The position numbers and the translations under genes are program-made. 64,000 bases of DNA from JAGQKC01 sp965223675. GTDB taxonomy: Bacteria; Nitrospirota; Nitrospiria; Nitrospirales; UBA8639. The DNA lies in assembly GCA_965223675.1 (NCBI GenBank), contig OZ245013.1, positions 2,790,001 to 2,854,000 of the forward strand, in the 5' to 3' direction. Every line of letters begins with the position of its first letter. The stretch's first letter is position 1. The notes under the pieces are model-generated. The model worked only from the letters and a program-made list of their open reading frames with translations. It ran no database searches and was not told the origin of the DNA. This document shows, in pieces, positions 8,066 through 16,812 of this stretch.

Positions 8066-8362
8066 ATGGCCCATGCCATTCACAAAGTTACTCGATTTGA
8101 AAAGGTCGGCCCATTCACACTCACTGTCTGGTTTGAGGATAACGCACACCAGACTATTGACTTTCATCCAGTATTGGCTGGAGAACTCTATGGGCCCTTG
8201 CAAGATCCAAATCTTTTCGATCAGGTCTATCTAGACCCAGAAGTCTCGACACTTGTTTGGCCTAATGGTGCCGACTTTGACCCCACGACACTCCATGACT
8301 GGCCGACAGCAGGGCCTCAACTCATTGCTCTAGCTCAGACTTGGAGCACCACTGTTTCGTAA
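8066..8362 (+). CDS. DUF2442 family protein
   Basis: A 98-residue protein of the DUF2442 family: a strand-rich fold with GPFTLTVWFEDN, DFHPVLAGELYGPLQD and the signature VWPNGADFDPTTLH. These genes usually sit next to DUF4160 genes, as here, and the pair behaves like a toxin-antitoxin-like accessory module in many genomes; the function is unproven. The reading frame is complete. Its stop lies 12 bases from the left end of the IS3-family element. Confidence 0.8.
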   Translation: MAHAIHKVTRFEKVGPFTLTVWFEDNAHQTIDFHPVLAGELYGPLQDPNLFDQVYLDPEVSTLVWPNGADFDPTTLHDWPTAGPQLIALAQTWSTTVS

Positions 8363-8419
8363 AAAATCAAGAAATGGACCCCGTTTTTTGGCCAACTCGC
8401 TAAGTGAAATTTCTGTCTG

Positions 8420-9254
8420 TCATGAGGCAGCCTGCTTCCTCTCAGGATCCGAATAATACACCGCATCAGGCGTCTGCCGGTTTAATGCCTGGTGACGCCG
8501 TATAGCATTGTAGAACTGGAAGTAGCGAGTGAGTCCCGACCGAAGGGCCGCTGGGGATTCATAGGCTCGTAGATAGATATCCTCGTACTTCACACTCCGC
8601 CACAGGCGGTCCACAAACACATTGTCGACCCAGCGGCCTTTCCCGTCCATACTGATTTTGACACCCTGAGTGTTGAGCATGGCCGTGAATGCTTCACTGG
8701 TGTACTGTGCCCCCTGATCCGTATTAAAAATTTCTGGCCCCCCGTAGCAGGCGAAGGCTTCTTGTAATGCCTCAAGACATGGTTCGGTCTCTAAGGTATT
8801 AGAAAGGCGCCCCGTCAACACTCGCCTTGAGTACCAATCCATGATCACCGTCAGATACAGAAAGCCCTTCGCCATCGGAATGTAACAAATGTCGCTCGCC
8901 CAGACCTGATTCGGACGCGTAATTGAGAGGCCTCTCAATAAATATGGGTAAATTCGGTGCCCTTTGCCCGGCTGACTGGTTCGGGGCTTGGGGTAGAGCG
9001 CTCGAAGTCCCATCTGTCGCATCAGGCGTTGCCCCCGTTTGCGATTGACTCGATGGCCCTGCTGCTGGAGTTCCACACACAGACGTCGACTGCCGTAGAA
9101 CGGCTTCATCCAGCAAGCGCATCAGCATCAGATCCTGAGCCGAGACCGGCTGAGAACGGGCGTACGCACTCGAGCGAGGCACCGCTAATAATTGACACTG
9201 CCGAGTCAGGGAGAGAGGTTGTTCCGCCTTTAGCATCGCTTTGCGCTCGCTCAT
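8420..9254 (-). pseudogene. IS3-family transposase OrfB, frameshifted
   Basis: DDE transposase subunit. The N-terminal part (MSERKAMLKAEQPLSLTRQC ... LMRLLDE) is read in one frame from 9254, and the rest (PFYGSRRLCVELQQQGHRV to the end) in another. At the junction only one base stands where homologues have about four to five residues, so a small deletion has broken the gene. Asp-1 (VWASDICYIP) and Asp-2 (NTDQGAQYTS) are present, but the final site reads DNVFVDRLWRS where the family has a glutamate (E before RLWRS). Both faults suggest a dead element. Confidence 0.82.
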
Positions 9255-9541
9255 CGGCCGTGCCCGAGCGCGTTGGCTAAAAAATCCTTCTCCATCGTCA
9301 ACTGGCCAATCTTAGCATGCAGTGTTTGCTGCACCTGCTCATGCGTCGCGGGATCGGCCGGTCCTGCCCCAAATACGTGCTCGGCTTTGGCGAGCAGCCG
9401 TTTCTTCCAGTCCTGGATCTGATTGGGATGGACATCAAAGTGTTTCACCAACTCGGCTAGCGTTCGGTCTCCTCGAACCGCGGCCAAGGCGACTTTGGCC
9501 TTAAACGCGGGGGAGTGAGTCCGTCGGGATCGTCGGGCCAT
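9251..9541 (-). CDS. IS3-family transposase OrfA
   Basis: A 96-residue helix-turn-helix protein: SPAFKAKVALAAVRGDRTLAEL, then VHPNQIQDWKKRLL, and a C-terminal leucine-zipper-like helix (LHAKIGQLTMEKDFLANAL). It is intact and overlaps the start of OrfB by four bases, the usual arrangement for programmed frameshifting or coupling. Without a working OrfB it cannot transpose; alone it may act as a repressor. Confidence 0.85.
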   Translation of the reverse strand: MARRSRRTHSPAFKAKVALAAVRGDRTLAELVKHFDVHPNQIQDWKKRLLAKAEHVFGAGPADPATHEQVQQTLHAKIGQLTMEKDFLANALGHGR

Positions 9542-9626
9542 CTTCTGCTCCTTTCGTTGAACCTAAAATATACCGCAGAAGATTTCACTGAGCAGCTCGA
9601 AATTCCTGTCCAATGATTGGGGACCA

Positions 9627-9678
9627 CTTCTAGAATATGGCATAGTTCCTTTCCAGAAAGCACACGAAGTTTAACCAA
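9627..9678 (-). pseudogene. hicA: hicA toxin remnant cut by the IS element
   Basis: Seventeen codons remain: (TTG start) VKLRVLSGKELCHILE, the canonical N-terminus of HicA mRNA-interferase toxins. The element begins within the next codon (TGGTCCCC from 9626 downward), and the frame then reads IS sequence. No HicA continuation (the catalytic GSH segment) exists on the other side of the element, where DUF2442 lies instead, so the rest was deleted. The start overlaps the stop of the antitoxin gene. Confidence 0.8.
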
Positions 9679-9892
9679 CCGCTACCTCAACTTGCGTGAT
9701 GTATATTTCCTCACAAAGGCGTTGTTTGATTTCGTCCTGTGGTGCCGTTTCAAAGAAAAGCTCTAAAGCCTCTTGCAAATTCTTTCGAGCTTCTTCAATG
9801 GTGTTTCCCTGACTCGCAATATCTAATTCCGGACACAGAGACACATACCCTTCATCTTCTCGTTCAATAATTGCCGTTAATTGTCGTTTCAT
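9671..9892 (-). CDS. hicB: HicB-family antitoxin, orphaned
   Basis: A 73-residue protein with the HicB partial RNase-H-like fold: KRQLTAIIEREDEGYVSLCPELDIASQGNTIEEARKNLQEAL. The ATG at 9892 is preferred over the more upstream start at 9925 because it has a ribosome site (GGAAGGACG) and the family starts here. Its toxin partner directly downstream is truncated by the IS element, so it no longer has a cognate toxin in this locus. Confidence 0.85.
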   Translation of the reverse strand: MKRQLTAIIEREDEGYVSLCPELDIASQGNTIEEARKNLQEALELFFETAPQDEIKQRLCEEIYITQVEVAVG

Positions 9893-10102
9893 CTTCGTCC
9901 TTCCCTTATGGAAAAGCCACTTCATGCATGCAGCTCAGCAATTTGAACAATGAAAACCTTCGCTTCCTATTGTAAAGCCTTCCTATGGTTCATTCAAAGG
10001 CATTCCGTGAGTACTTTATCGGACAGTTGCCGAGAAAACATCTATTATTTTCTTATGAAAGAACACCGTTCACTCAACAAAATGGAGACAGGGCCGAAAC
10101 AC

Positions 10103-10441
10103 TTAGCTTTTCTTTAAAACATGCTGGTCAATGAGGGAGGCCAATTCGTCAGCCTCAATCTTTCCTTCTCGGGTCAACACCATTGTGCCATTGGAAAAGA
10201 AGTGAGTGGTGGGGTAGGTTTTGAAGGCATGGAGTTTTTTAATGTTGCGACATTTGCCGGGAACGTGCATTTTGGCTTTACCAATCCGGATGTTCTCATA
10301 TTTCGCTGCGGTTTCGACCAAGATGGGGTCGTACGCTTGACAGCCATCACACGGGACCATCCCATATGCCACGACCGCGGCAGGCGCTTTCGTCAACTCT
10401 TCGTAATTTTCGTCGGTGACGTTTTCAACGGTTCCAGCCAT
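10103..10441 (-). CDS. Thioredoxin-fold protein with CDGC active site
   Basis: A 112-residue thioredoxin-like protein. The redox motif is C31-D-G-C34 (MVPCDGCQAYDPIL) instead of CGPC, and the cis-proline lies in KTYPTTHFF (P77). There is no signal peptide, so it is probably cytoplasmic. It follows a peroxiredoxin on the same strand but is separated from it by a terminator and a repeat, so they are probably separate transcripts. The partner protein is unknown; disulfide exchange is inferred from the fold. Confidence 0.8.
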   Translation of the reverse strand: MAGTVENVTDENYEELTKAPAAVVAYGMVPCDGCQAYDPILVETAAKYENIRIGKAKMHVPGKCRNIKKLHAFKTYPTTHFFSNGTMVLTREGKIEADELASLIDQHVLKKS

Positions 10442-10449
10442 TTTTTAGA

Positions 10450-10505
10450 CTCCGTCAAAGCGTATTTCGTCGTTCGTGAAGCGTGTCTCGTAAAATTCGC
10501 TCAAT
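10450..10505. repeat. Intergenic palindromic repeat, family A, copy 2
   Basis: CAAAGCGTATTTCGTCGTTC and GTGAAGCGTGTCTCGTAAAA lie in the gap upstream of the thioredoxin-like gene and match the word set of copy 1 (1313), copy 3 (39650) and copy 4 (40560). This is the shortest copy and may be a half element. Confidence 0.55.
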
Positions 10506-10515
10506 CACAGTAACA

Positions 10516-10551
10516 CAAAAAAGGGGATCTCTACAGAGATCCCCTTTTTCT
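10516..10551. terminator. Terminator hairpin, usable on both strands
   Basis: AAAAAGGGGATCTCT, ACA, AGAGATCCCCTTTTT: a 10-bp GC-containing stem flanked by an A-run and a T-run. On the minus strand it ends the peroxiredoxin transcript. Confidence 0.85.
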
Positions 10552-10568
10552 CGATCTTTAATCCGATA

Positions 10569-11039
10569 TTAGCCCATCGCTTTCAGGGCATCGAGGATTT
10601 CTTTGTCATCTCGAGCCGTCTTGATCTCTTGGACTTTCACGTAGCCGACCTTGCCATCCTTACCCACGATCACGGTCGCGCGTTTCGAACAATTGAGTGG
10701 TTCGAAATAAAGCCCATACGACTTGCACACTGACCGGTCCATATCGGCCAGAAGTTTGTGCTTGAGATCGAGTGAATCAGCCCATGCTTTGTGAGAAAAG
10801 AAGCTATCGCAACTCACACCGAACACTTCTGCATCGGACGAATTGAAGCTTGGGAAATCATCGGTCAAGCATTTGTTTTCACCAGTGCACACTGGACTCC
10901 AATCTAATGGATAAAATGCCAGTACGACATTCTTTTTCCCACGGAAATCGCTGAGTTTCACATCGTTTTGGTCCTGATCTTTCATGGTAAAATCTGGAGC
11001 TTGGTCACCGACCTTAATTTCAGCTGCGACATCGGACAT
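10569..11039 (-). CDS. AhpC/TSA-family peroxiredoxin
   Basis: Thiol peroxidase of 156 residues. The peroxidatic cysteine is C51 in PLDWSPVCTGE, where the family has P-x3-T/S-x2-C. Other cysteines are C57, C77, C105 and C117, and any of these could serve as resolving residue. The length and the single-domain form fit the Bcp/AhpE-like group. No reductase is encoded beside it; a CDGC thioredoxin-like protein lies downstream. It would act with rubrerythrin in peroxide defence. Confidence 0.88.
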   Translation of the reverse strand: MSDVAAEIKVGDQAPDFTMKDQDQNDVKLSDFRGKKNVVLAFYPLDWSPVCTGENKCLTDDFPSFNSSDAEVFGVSCDSFFSHKAWADSLDLKHKLLADMDRSVCKSYGLYFEPLNCSKRATVIVGKDGKVGYVKVQEIKTARDDKEILDALKAMG

Positions 11040-11359
11040 GAAGGTATCCTCCCTAATTATTAAAGACTAAATAAGACTCATCCTTACCCATGAAATCTGG
11101 TAACATGGGATCGAAAACTTTGTCAACACGCTATAAAGTCCTAGAAGTCTCACCTTCTTCTTTATTCCAGGTTTGACTATCACACGCTTCAACTCTCATG
11201 GTTACTAATAGCCAGGATAATATACGTACAAAGAGTGGCCTTCTTCCCTTGTAATTTTTCCAAATGCAGAGTATCGTAAAAGTATGTGGATACGATAAGC
11301 ATTCCCTCCATTTCTCATTCAATCAATAACATACACTCAACCCTCTATAGTATCCGTTC

Positions 11360-13786
11360 ATGGCCGCTGACACACGATCGTTTCGAACAACGCTGAAAAG
11401 CATTCTTTTTTCTCGGAAACTTTTCATCGGATTGGCAATTTGTTTTGGTCTGATGATCGGCGGACTGATCGGCATCCTTTGGGTCGGGACCCAAGGACTC
11501 CCCTCGCTTGAATCACTTCAAGAATATCAACCAAGTCTTATTACCCGCGTGTATTCAGACGAAGGGGATGTCATTGGTCAATTTTTTGTCGAACGTCGTA
11601 TCTATATCCCTGTCACGGATATGCCCCAGTCACTTCTCGATGCCATTATCGCCGTGGAAGATACGAGATTCTTTGAACACCCAGGGCTCGACATTGTCGG
11701 GATTCTGCGCGCGGCCTGGACCAACTTGAAGAGTGGCGGGAAAGTTCAAGGCGCCAGCACGATCACTCAACAGCTAGCGCGAACCTTGTTTCTTTCACGC
11801 GAACGAACCTATACGCGAAAAATTCGTGAGCTCATTTTAGCCTTTAAGATGGAATTGGTGTTGAGTAAAGAAAAGATATTGGAAATGTATTTGAATCAAA
11901 TTTATTTCGGCCATGGGGCCTATGGGGTAGGTTCGGCCGCCCAGACATATTTCGACAAAAACCTCACGGATATCAGTCTTTCTGAGTCAGCCATCCTGGC
12001 TGGCCTTCCGAAAGCCCCCAATACCTATTCGCCTTATCGCAACCCGGAACTCGCCAAAACCCGACAGGAACATGTCCTGAATCGTATGGTGCAGACGGGC
12101 TTCATTTCTCGGACTGAAGCTGATGAAGCTATGAACGCCGACTTCGAGCTCCATCGAAAATCTTTGAAACCCATTGCGCCGTATTTCCTCGAACACATTC
12201 GCCAAACCTTGGTCGATCATTTTGGGGAAACGATGGTCTATAAAGGAGGCTTGCAAGTCCATACAACATTGAATAGAGCCATGCAAAAAGCCGCTGATGA
12301 AGCGATCCATCAAGGATTACATGAACTTGATAAACGACAAGGATGGCGAGGTCCGCTCGGACATCAATCTCTCAAAGAACTTCTTGAAAATCCCGTCACG
12401 AGTACTGAAGAACCAGACCCTCAACACATTCTCAAAGCTATCGTGACGAAGACTGAGAAGAAACATGCAGAAGTTTTGGTGGAGAACGTGTATAAAGGCA
12501 CAATCTCACTCACCGATATGGCATGGGCTCAACGTCGGCTACAACAGGGAGAAGAAGTCACAGAGGCGGTTATCCGTGTGAACCTGACCGCCAATCAGAT
12601 TTTGAAGCCTGGTGACATCATTGAAGTGTCCTCCAAATATGGAGACCTTGAAGATGGACAATTTGTCCTTGATCAAACCCCAATTGTCGAAGGATCGCTA
12701 TTAGCGCTTGACCCTCGGACGGGTGCCGTACGCGCCATGGTTGGGGGATATGATTTTAACCGCAGTGAGTTCAACCGGGCGATTACGGCTCGACGTCAAC
12801 CTGGCTCCGCGTTCAAACCGATTATTTATGCGGCGGCTCTGACGAAAGAGTACACGCCAGCTACGTTAGTCCTCGATGCCCCTGTGGTGTATGAGCAGGA
12901 AGAAGAAGGGGAAATCTGGAAGCCTGAGAATTATGAAAAACGGTTTTTTGGCATGATTTCTTTGCGTGAAGCACTACGCCATTCACGAAATGCCGCCACC
13001 GTACGCTTGTTAGAGCAGATTGGCGTTCAAGATGTGGTGGACTTGGCCAGAGCTCTTGGGATTACGAGTCCAATAAACCAAGATCTCTCTCTCGCGCTTG
13101 GGTCTTCAAGTGTGACGCTTCAGGAAATTACTTCCTCCTATGGCGTTTTTGCGAATCAAGGATTGTGGCTTCCTCCCTATACCATCACGATGGTGAAGAA
13201 TTTGGATGGAGAAGTTTTAGAACAACATATCTTTGAGCCCCAGCAAGCCGTCTCGAAAGAAACGGCGTATCTCGTCACCAATATGATGATGGACGTCATC
13301 CAAAGCGGAACAGGACGAAGAGCTAAGTCAATCGGTCGTCCACTTGCAGGAAAAACTGGAACCACGAATAGTTACCACGATGCGTGGTTCGTGGGCTATG
13401 CGCCTAACTTAGCGACGGGAGTGTGGGTCGGCTTTGACGGAGTGCGAACCTTGGGCCGGCTGGAATCTGGCGCTCACGCTGCCCTGCCCATATGGACTGA
13501 CTATATGGCCAAGGCTCTCCAACCATTGCCAGTCACGACGTTTAATATTCCTGAAGGTATTCGTTTTGCCCAGGTTGATACCACAACTGGTGCCCTGCCC
13601 TCGCAAACATCAAAAAGTATTACGACTGAAGTTTTTGCAGAAGGGACAGAACCTTCTAAACCCATTACCCCAAAACCAAGCACATTAGATTTTTTTGAAA
13701 TGGATCAAGTGGGTCCTTCCCCCGCAACAACTCGTCAACCTGCCTCAACCGATTTCAATGATCCCGCCAACGGATTCAACTTTTAA
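11360..13786 (+). CDS. mrcA: Penicillin-binding protein 1A (bifunctional transglycosylase/transpeptidase)
   Basis: Class A penicillin-binding protein, 808 residues, building and cross-linking peptidoglycan in the periplasm. A single N-terminal membrane anchor (about 20-43) is followed by the GT51 domain with VEDTRFFEHPG (catalytic Glu about 100), GASTITQQLARTLFL and NQIYFGHGAYGVGSAAQ. The transpeptidase domain has SxxK at S483-K486 (PGSAFK), SxN at S542-N544 and KTG at 665-667. The insert between the domains (about 330-440) fits an OB-like PBP1A region. The proline/threonine-rich tail is probably disordered. Transcribed alone. Confidence 0.93.
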   Translation: MAADTRSFRTTLKSILFSRKLFIGLAICFGLMIGGLIGILWVGTQGLPSLESLQEYQPSLITRVYSDEGDVIGQFFVERRIYIPVTDMPQSLLDAIIAVEDTRFFEHPGLDIVGILRAAWTNLKSGGKVQGASTITQQLARTLFLSRERTYTRKIRELILAFKMELVLSKEKILEMYLNQIYFGHGAYGVGSAAQTYFDKNLTDISLSESAILAGLPKAPNTYSPYRNPELAKTRQEHVLNRMVQTGFISRTEADEAMNADFELHRKSLKPIAPYFLEHIRQTLVDHFGETMVYKGGLQVHTTLNRAMQKAADEAIHQGLHELDKRQGWRGPLGHQSLKELLENPVTSTEEPDPQHILKAIVTKTEKKHAEVLVENVYKGTISLTDMAWAQRRLQQGEEVTEAVIRVNLTANQILKPGDIIEVSSKYGDLEDGQFVLDQTPIVEGSLLALDPRTGAVRAMVGGYDFNRSEFNRAITARRQPGSAFKPIIYAAALTKEYTPATLVLDAPVVYEQEEEGEIWKPENYEKRFFGMISLREALRHSRNAATVRLLEQIGVQDVVDLARALGITSPINQDLSLALGSSSVTLQEITSSYGVFANQGLWLPPYTITMVKNLDGEVLEQHIFEPQQAVSKETAYLVTNMMMDVIQSGTGRRAKSIGRPLAGKTGTTNSYHDAWFVGYAPNLATGVWVGFDGVRTLGRLESGAHAALPIWTDYMAKALQPLPVTTFNIPEGIRFAQVDTTTGALPSQTSKSITTEVFAEGTEPSKPITPKPSTLDFFEMDQVGPSPATTRQPASTDFNDPANGFNF

Positions 13787-13884
13787 ATTCATGAAGATTA
13801 TGAATCGTGGTATAACCGGACAAAAAAATCCTTGCACAGTCATTAGTGCATGTGAAGGGCTATAGATGATGTATCTGGCAGGAG

Positions 13885-14100
13885 CTATTGGTTGTCGCTA
13901 TATTCTTCGTACCAAGCCATTTGTATGGCTTCAAGTTTTTTCTCGTCTGAACCTTTAGGGTCTGAAGTAAATTCTGGCCACGCGACAATCCACGCATGCA
14001 TGTCGGTAAACCGAACCGTCAGCGGATCGATCTCGGGATGTTCTTCCTGTAATCGAATCCCAATATCTTCAACATCGTCCCATGTTAGTTCTTGCGACAT
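13885..14100 (-). CDS. iscX: IscX (YfhJ) Fe-S assembly accessory protein
   Basis: A 71-residue acidic protein of the IscX family: LTWDDVEDIGIRLQEEHPEID at the start, LTVRFTDMHAWIV in the middle and WYEEYSDNQ at the end. IscX binds iron and IscS and modulates cluster assembly. It is the last gene of the ISC operon, 40 bases after hscA. Confidence 0.9.
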   Translation of the reverse strand: MSQELTWDDVEDIGIRLQEEHPEIDPLTVRFTDMHAWIVAWPEFTSDPKGSDEKKLEAIQMAWYEEYSDNQ

Positions 14101-14140
14101 CTTATCCTCTTTAAGATTGAAGGAGTTTTCATAGGAAGTA

Positions 14141-15961
14141 TTATGTTACTTGTGAAAGTTTTTTATTTTCTAACGCTTCTTTCAAGGTCGCGTCCATCAG
14201 GACTTCAGCAAGATGATGCGTGACGTTTTCGACTTCACTGATCTTGGCGCGTATGACTCGATGGTCATCAGCTTCTTTCACAGCTTTTAATTCATCCAAT
14301 ATTTTACGAATACCTTTTGTCTCGTCTTGACTGATCAAATCTTTTCCACGCAACAATGCCTTTTCAGTAGCCATAAGAATGGCATCGGCTTCAGTCCGAG
14401 CTTCAATGACTTGGCGTTGTTTGATGTCTTCTGATGCAAATTCAAACGACTCTCGAATCATGCCCTCGACTTCATCATCAGTTAATCCATGAGAAGGTTT
14501 CACTTTGACGGATTGTGCTTCGCCAGTTCGAATGTCCTTCGCCGTCACTTTCAGCATCCCGTCAGCATCGATAAGGAATGTCACTTCAACACGGGGAACG
14601 GCTGCCGGAAGGGGGGGAACTTTCAACTGGAAACGCGCCAAACTTCGGTTATCCTTCACGAGTTCTCGTTCACCTTGAAGAATATGAATATCAACCGATG
14701 TTTGTCCATCGACATAGGTGGTAAACATTTCCTTGGCACTTGTTGGGATCGTCGTGTTTCGACGGATCAGCGCACTCATGACGCCGCCCATCGTTTCGAT
14801 TCCGAGCGATAAGGGCGTCACATCCAGCAACAGCATATCTTTCTTATTTCCGCTCAGAATATCGGCTTGAACAGCGGCGCCAAGTGCAACAACCTCATCC
14901 GGATTCAAATCACAATGTGGTTCTTTGTCAAACAACTCTTTCACTCGTTGACGGACTAACGGCATCCTCGTGCTTCCCCCAACCAAAACCACTTCATCAA
15001 TTTGTGTAGCTAAAAGACCCGCGTCTTTCAAGGCCAACCGACAAGGACCTAAAGTTTGTTCGATGAGACCACTAGCCAACGATTCTAATTCATCTCTCGT
15101 CCATTCTCGCTCGTACGTGCCTTTGTGATCAGGCAACTCGACTACGGCTGTCGCCTTCACCTCATCTGATAATCTAACCTTCAATTGCTCTGCTTCAAGC
15201 CTGATCGCTTGTACCAAATCTGAATGGTCGTGTGGATCAATCGAAAATTGCTCTTGAATCTCTTTACTGAAGACATCTACCATCTGTTGATCAATATCAT
15301 CTCCACCCAAATGCGTATTGCCGTTCGTTGCCAGGACTTCAAAAATTCCGTCTTTGAGTTGCAAAATGGAAATATCAAACGTCCCTCCACCAAAGTCATA
15401 CACCGCAATGCATCCTTGGGTCTTCTTCTGGAGGCCGTAGGCCAAAGCTGCGGCGGTTGGTTCATTAATGATCCGCAACACCTCAAGGCCAGCAATCATT
15501 CCAGCGTCCTTTGTGGCTTGACGCTGGCTATCGTTGAAATAGGCCGGAACGGTAATGACGGCTTTCGTGATGCTTTCTTTCAAGTGTTCTTCAGCACGTC
15601 CTTTAAGTTCTTTCAGAATCATCGCGGAGACTTGAGGGGGAGAATACGTTTTCTCACCAATGACAATTCGAATGACTCCGTTTTTCTCTTGTAGGGTATA
15701 CGGGAAATACTTGAGTTCATCTGAGACATCTTCCAAACTCTTGCCCATAAACCGCTTGATGGAGTAAATCGTGCGCGACGGATCTCTGACTAAATGCTCT
15801 TTTGCGGCATTTCCGACAATTAAGCCATTATCCGTCATTCCCACAATTGACGGAACTTTGGCATGTCCATGCGGATCAGGAATGACACAAGGTTTCCCCC
15901 CATCCATGTAAGCGACCAAAGAATTCGTTGTTCCTAAATCTATCCCAACTATACGCGACAT
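14141..15961 (-). CDS. hscA: Hsp70-type chaperone HscA for Fe-S transfer
   Basis: A 606-residue Hsp70 ATPase that works with HscB to release clusters from IscU. The nucleotide-binding domain has GIDLGTTNSLVAYM, AVYDFGGGTFDISIL and VGGSTRMPLVR; the substrate-binding domain starts at about residue 380 (LLLDVTPLSLGIETMGG). The assignment as HscA rather than DnaK rests on the neighbours (hscB, iscX), the shorter length and the absence of the DnaK acidic C-terminal tail. Confidence 0.93.
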   Translation of the reverse strand: MSRIVGIDLGTTNSLVAYMDGGKPCVIPDPHGHAKVPSIVGMTDNGLIVGNAAKEHLVRDPSRTIYSIKRFMGKSLEDVSDELKYFPYTLQEKNGVIRIVIGEKTYSPPQVSAMILKELKGRAEEHLKESITKAVITVPAYFNDSQRQATKDAGMIAGLEVLRIINEPTAAALAYGLQKKTQGCIAVYDFGGGTFDISILQLKDGIFEVLATNGNTHLGGDDIDQQMVDVFSKEIQEQFSIDPHDHSDLVQAIRLEAEQLKVRLSDEVKATAVVELPDHKGTYEREWTRDELESLASGLIEQTLGPCRLALKDAGLLATQIDEVVLVGGSTRMPLVRQRVKELFDKEPHCDLNPDEVVALGAAVQADILSGNKKDMLLLDVTPLSLGIETMGGVMSALIRRNTTIPTSAKEMFTTYVDGQTSVDIHILQGERELVKDNRSLARFQLKVPPLPAAVPRVEVTFLIDADGMLKVTAKDIRTGEAQSVKVKPSHGLTDDEVEGMIRESFEFASEDIKQRQVIEARTEADAILMATEKALLRGKDLISQDETKGIRKILDELKAVKEADDHRVIRAKISEVENVTHHLAEVLMDATLKEALENKKLSQVT

Positions 15962-15993
15962 AAATAATTCCTAATCAGTATGAATCAACATCG

Positions 15994-16719
15994 TTATGCA
16001 GTGGTCTCAATCAAGTCGTTGACAATATTTCGGACGTACGTCTTGTCTGAGAGAATTTCCTGCATGCCTTTCAAAACGGCATCTTTTTCTTCTCTTGCCT
16101 CATTCGATTGTGATGACTGACTCTGAATAGCGTCCCATTGACTAAACTTTTCTTTGAGAGACGCTTCCATTTGTGCCTGACGTGCTTCCAGTGTTTCACG
16201 ATTCGCATTCAGCTTCTGACGTAATTCCTCTCTACGCTCGCTATCGTTTTCCGCAGACAGTGAACGATATTCTTCAAGATCTTCTTGGAGTTCAAGAATT
16301 TCATCAAAGAGGTCAGCCGGAGGGTTCGATCGAATTTCTTTGACGGCTCCGGCCTCTAGCCGAATGAGGTACTCAGCACGTTGAATAGGGTCTTTTAACG
16401 TTCGATAGGCCGTATTGAGTAGCGCTGAATTACCAAGACTAATGGTTTGTTCCTGCTCATCCTTAGCTGAATAAAAATCAGGATGGAAGGTTCGGCTCAG
16501 ATCATAAAAATTTTCCTGCAGTTTTTCTTGATCAATGTCTAAAAGACGAGGAAGCCTCATACAGGTGAAATAATCCAAATCTTTTGAGAGTGGTTGAACT
16601 TTGACACACTGCCCGCATAAATACTCGCCTTTCACCTCAGACTGACAGTGCCAACACATACTGCGCGCCATCGGCAATTCTCGAGATGAAGTGTGAAAGC
16701 TGTGATCGTGTTCCATCAA
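15994..16719 (-). CDS. hscB: HscB co-chaperone with N-terminal zinc-finger motif
   Basis: J-domain co-chaperone of 241 residues that brings IscU to HscA. The J domain has the HPD motif at H79-P80-D81 (SRTFHPDFYS). In front of it lies a possible zinc finger, C22-x2-C25 and C35-x2-C38, as seen in human HSC20 but missing in E. coli HscB. The C-terminal helical part is longer than usual, with a charged coiled-coil-like segment (about 150-200). The start is at 16719, although an internal ATG at residue 17 is possible. Confidence 0.88.
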   Translation of the reverse strand: MMEHDHSFHTSSRELPMARSMCWHCQSEVKGEYLCGQCVKVQPLSKDLDYFTCMRLPRLLDIDQEKLQENFYDLSRTFHPDFYSAKDEQEQTISLGNSALLNTAYRTLKDPIQRAEYLIRLEAGAVKEIRSNPPADLFDEILELQEDLEEYRSLSAENDSERREELRQKLNANRETLEARQAQMEASLKEKFSQWDAIQSQSSQSNEAREEKDAVLKGMQEILSDKTYVRNIVNDLIETTA

Positions 16720-16737
16720 TTCTCCGATTCTCGCACA

Positions 16738-16766
16738 ACGGGCATGGCCAACTCCGCCATGCCCGT
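16738..16766. promoter_or_regulatory. Perfect 11-bp stem hairpin between iscA and hscB
   Basis: ACGGGCATGGC, a 7-base loop and GCCATGCCCGT form a perfect stem in the gap between the two genes. There is no T-run on either side, so it is more likely an RNA-processing, stabilising or weak attenuating hairpin than a full terminator. It could set a lower level of hscB-hscA-iscX relative to iscRSUA. Confidence 0.6.
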
Positions 16767-16812
16767 CATAAGTTCAACAAATTCCTGACCTAATCTATCA
16801 ATTCTTACTAGG

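Larger units (their letters stand above)
8375..9626 (-). mobile_element. IS3-family insertion sequence, 1252 bp, probably inactive
   Basis: The ends TGGACCCCGTTTTTTGGCC (left) and, inverted, TGGTCCCCAATCATTGGAC (right) begin with TG and end with CA as in IS3 elements; both ends also carry an inner AGTGAAAT..TTCTG block. The length is typical. It encodes OrfA and OrfB on the minus strand. No matching 3-5 base target duplication is seen at the edges (AAA versus CTT), which suggests a deletion next to the element after insertion. OrfB is frameshifted and its last catalytic acid is altered. Confidence 0.85.

Noticed and set aside
10121..10513. 130-residue plus-strand frame opposite the thioredoxin-like gene
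   Set aside because: It is the antisense shadow of a real gene and runs into a repeat.
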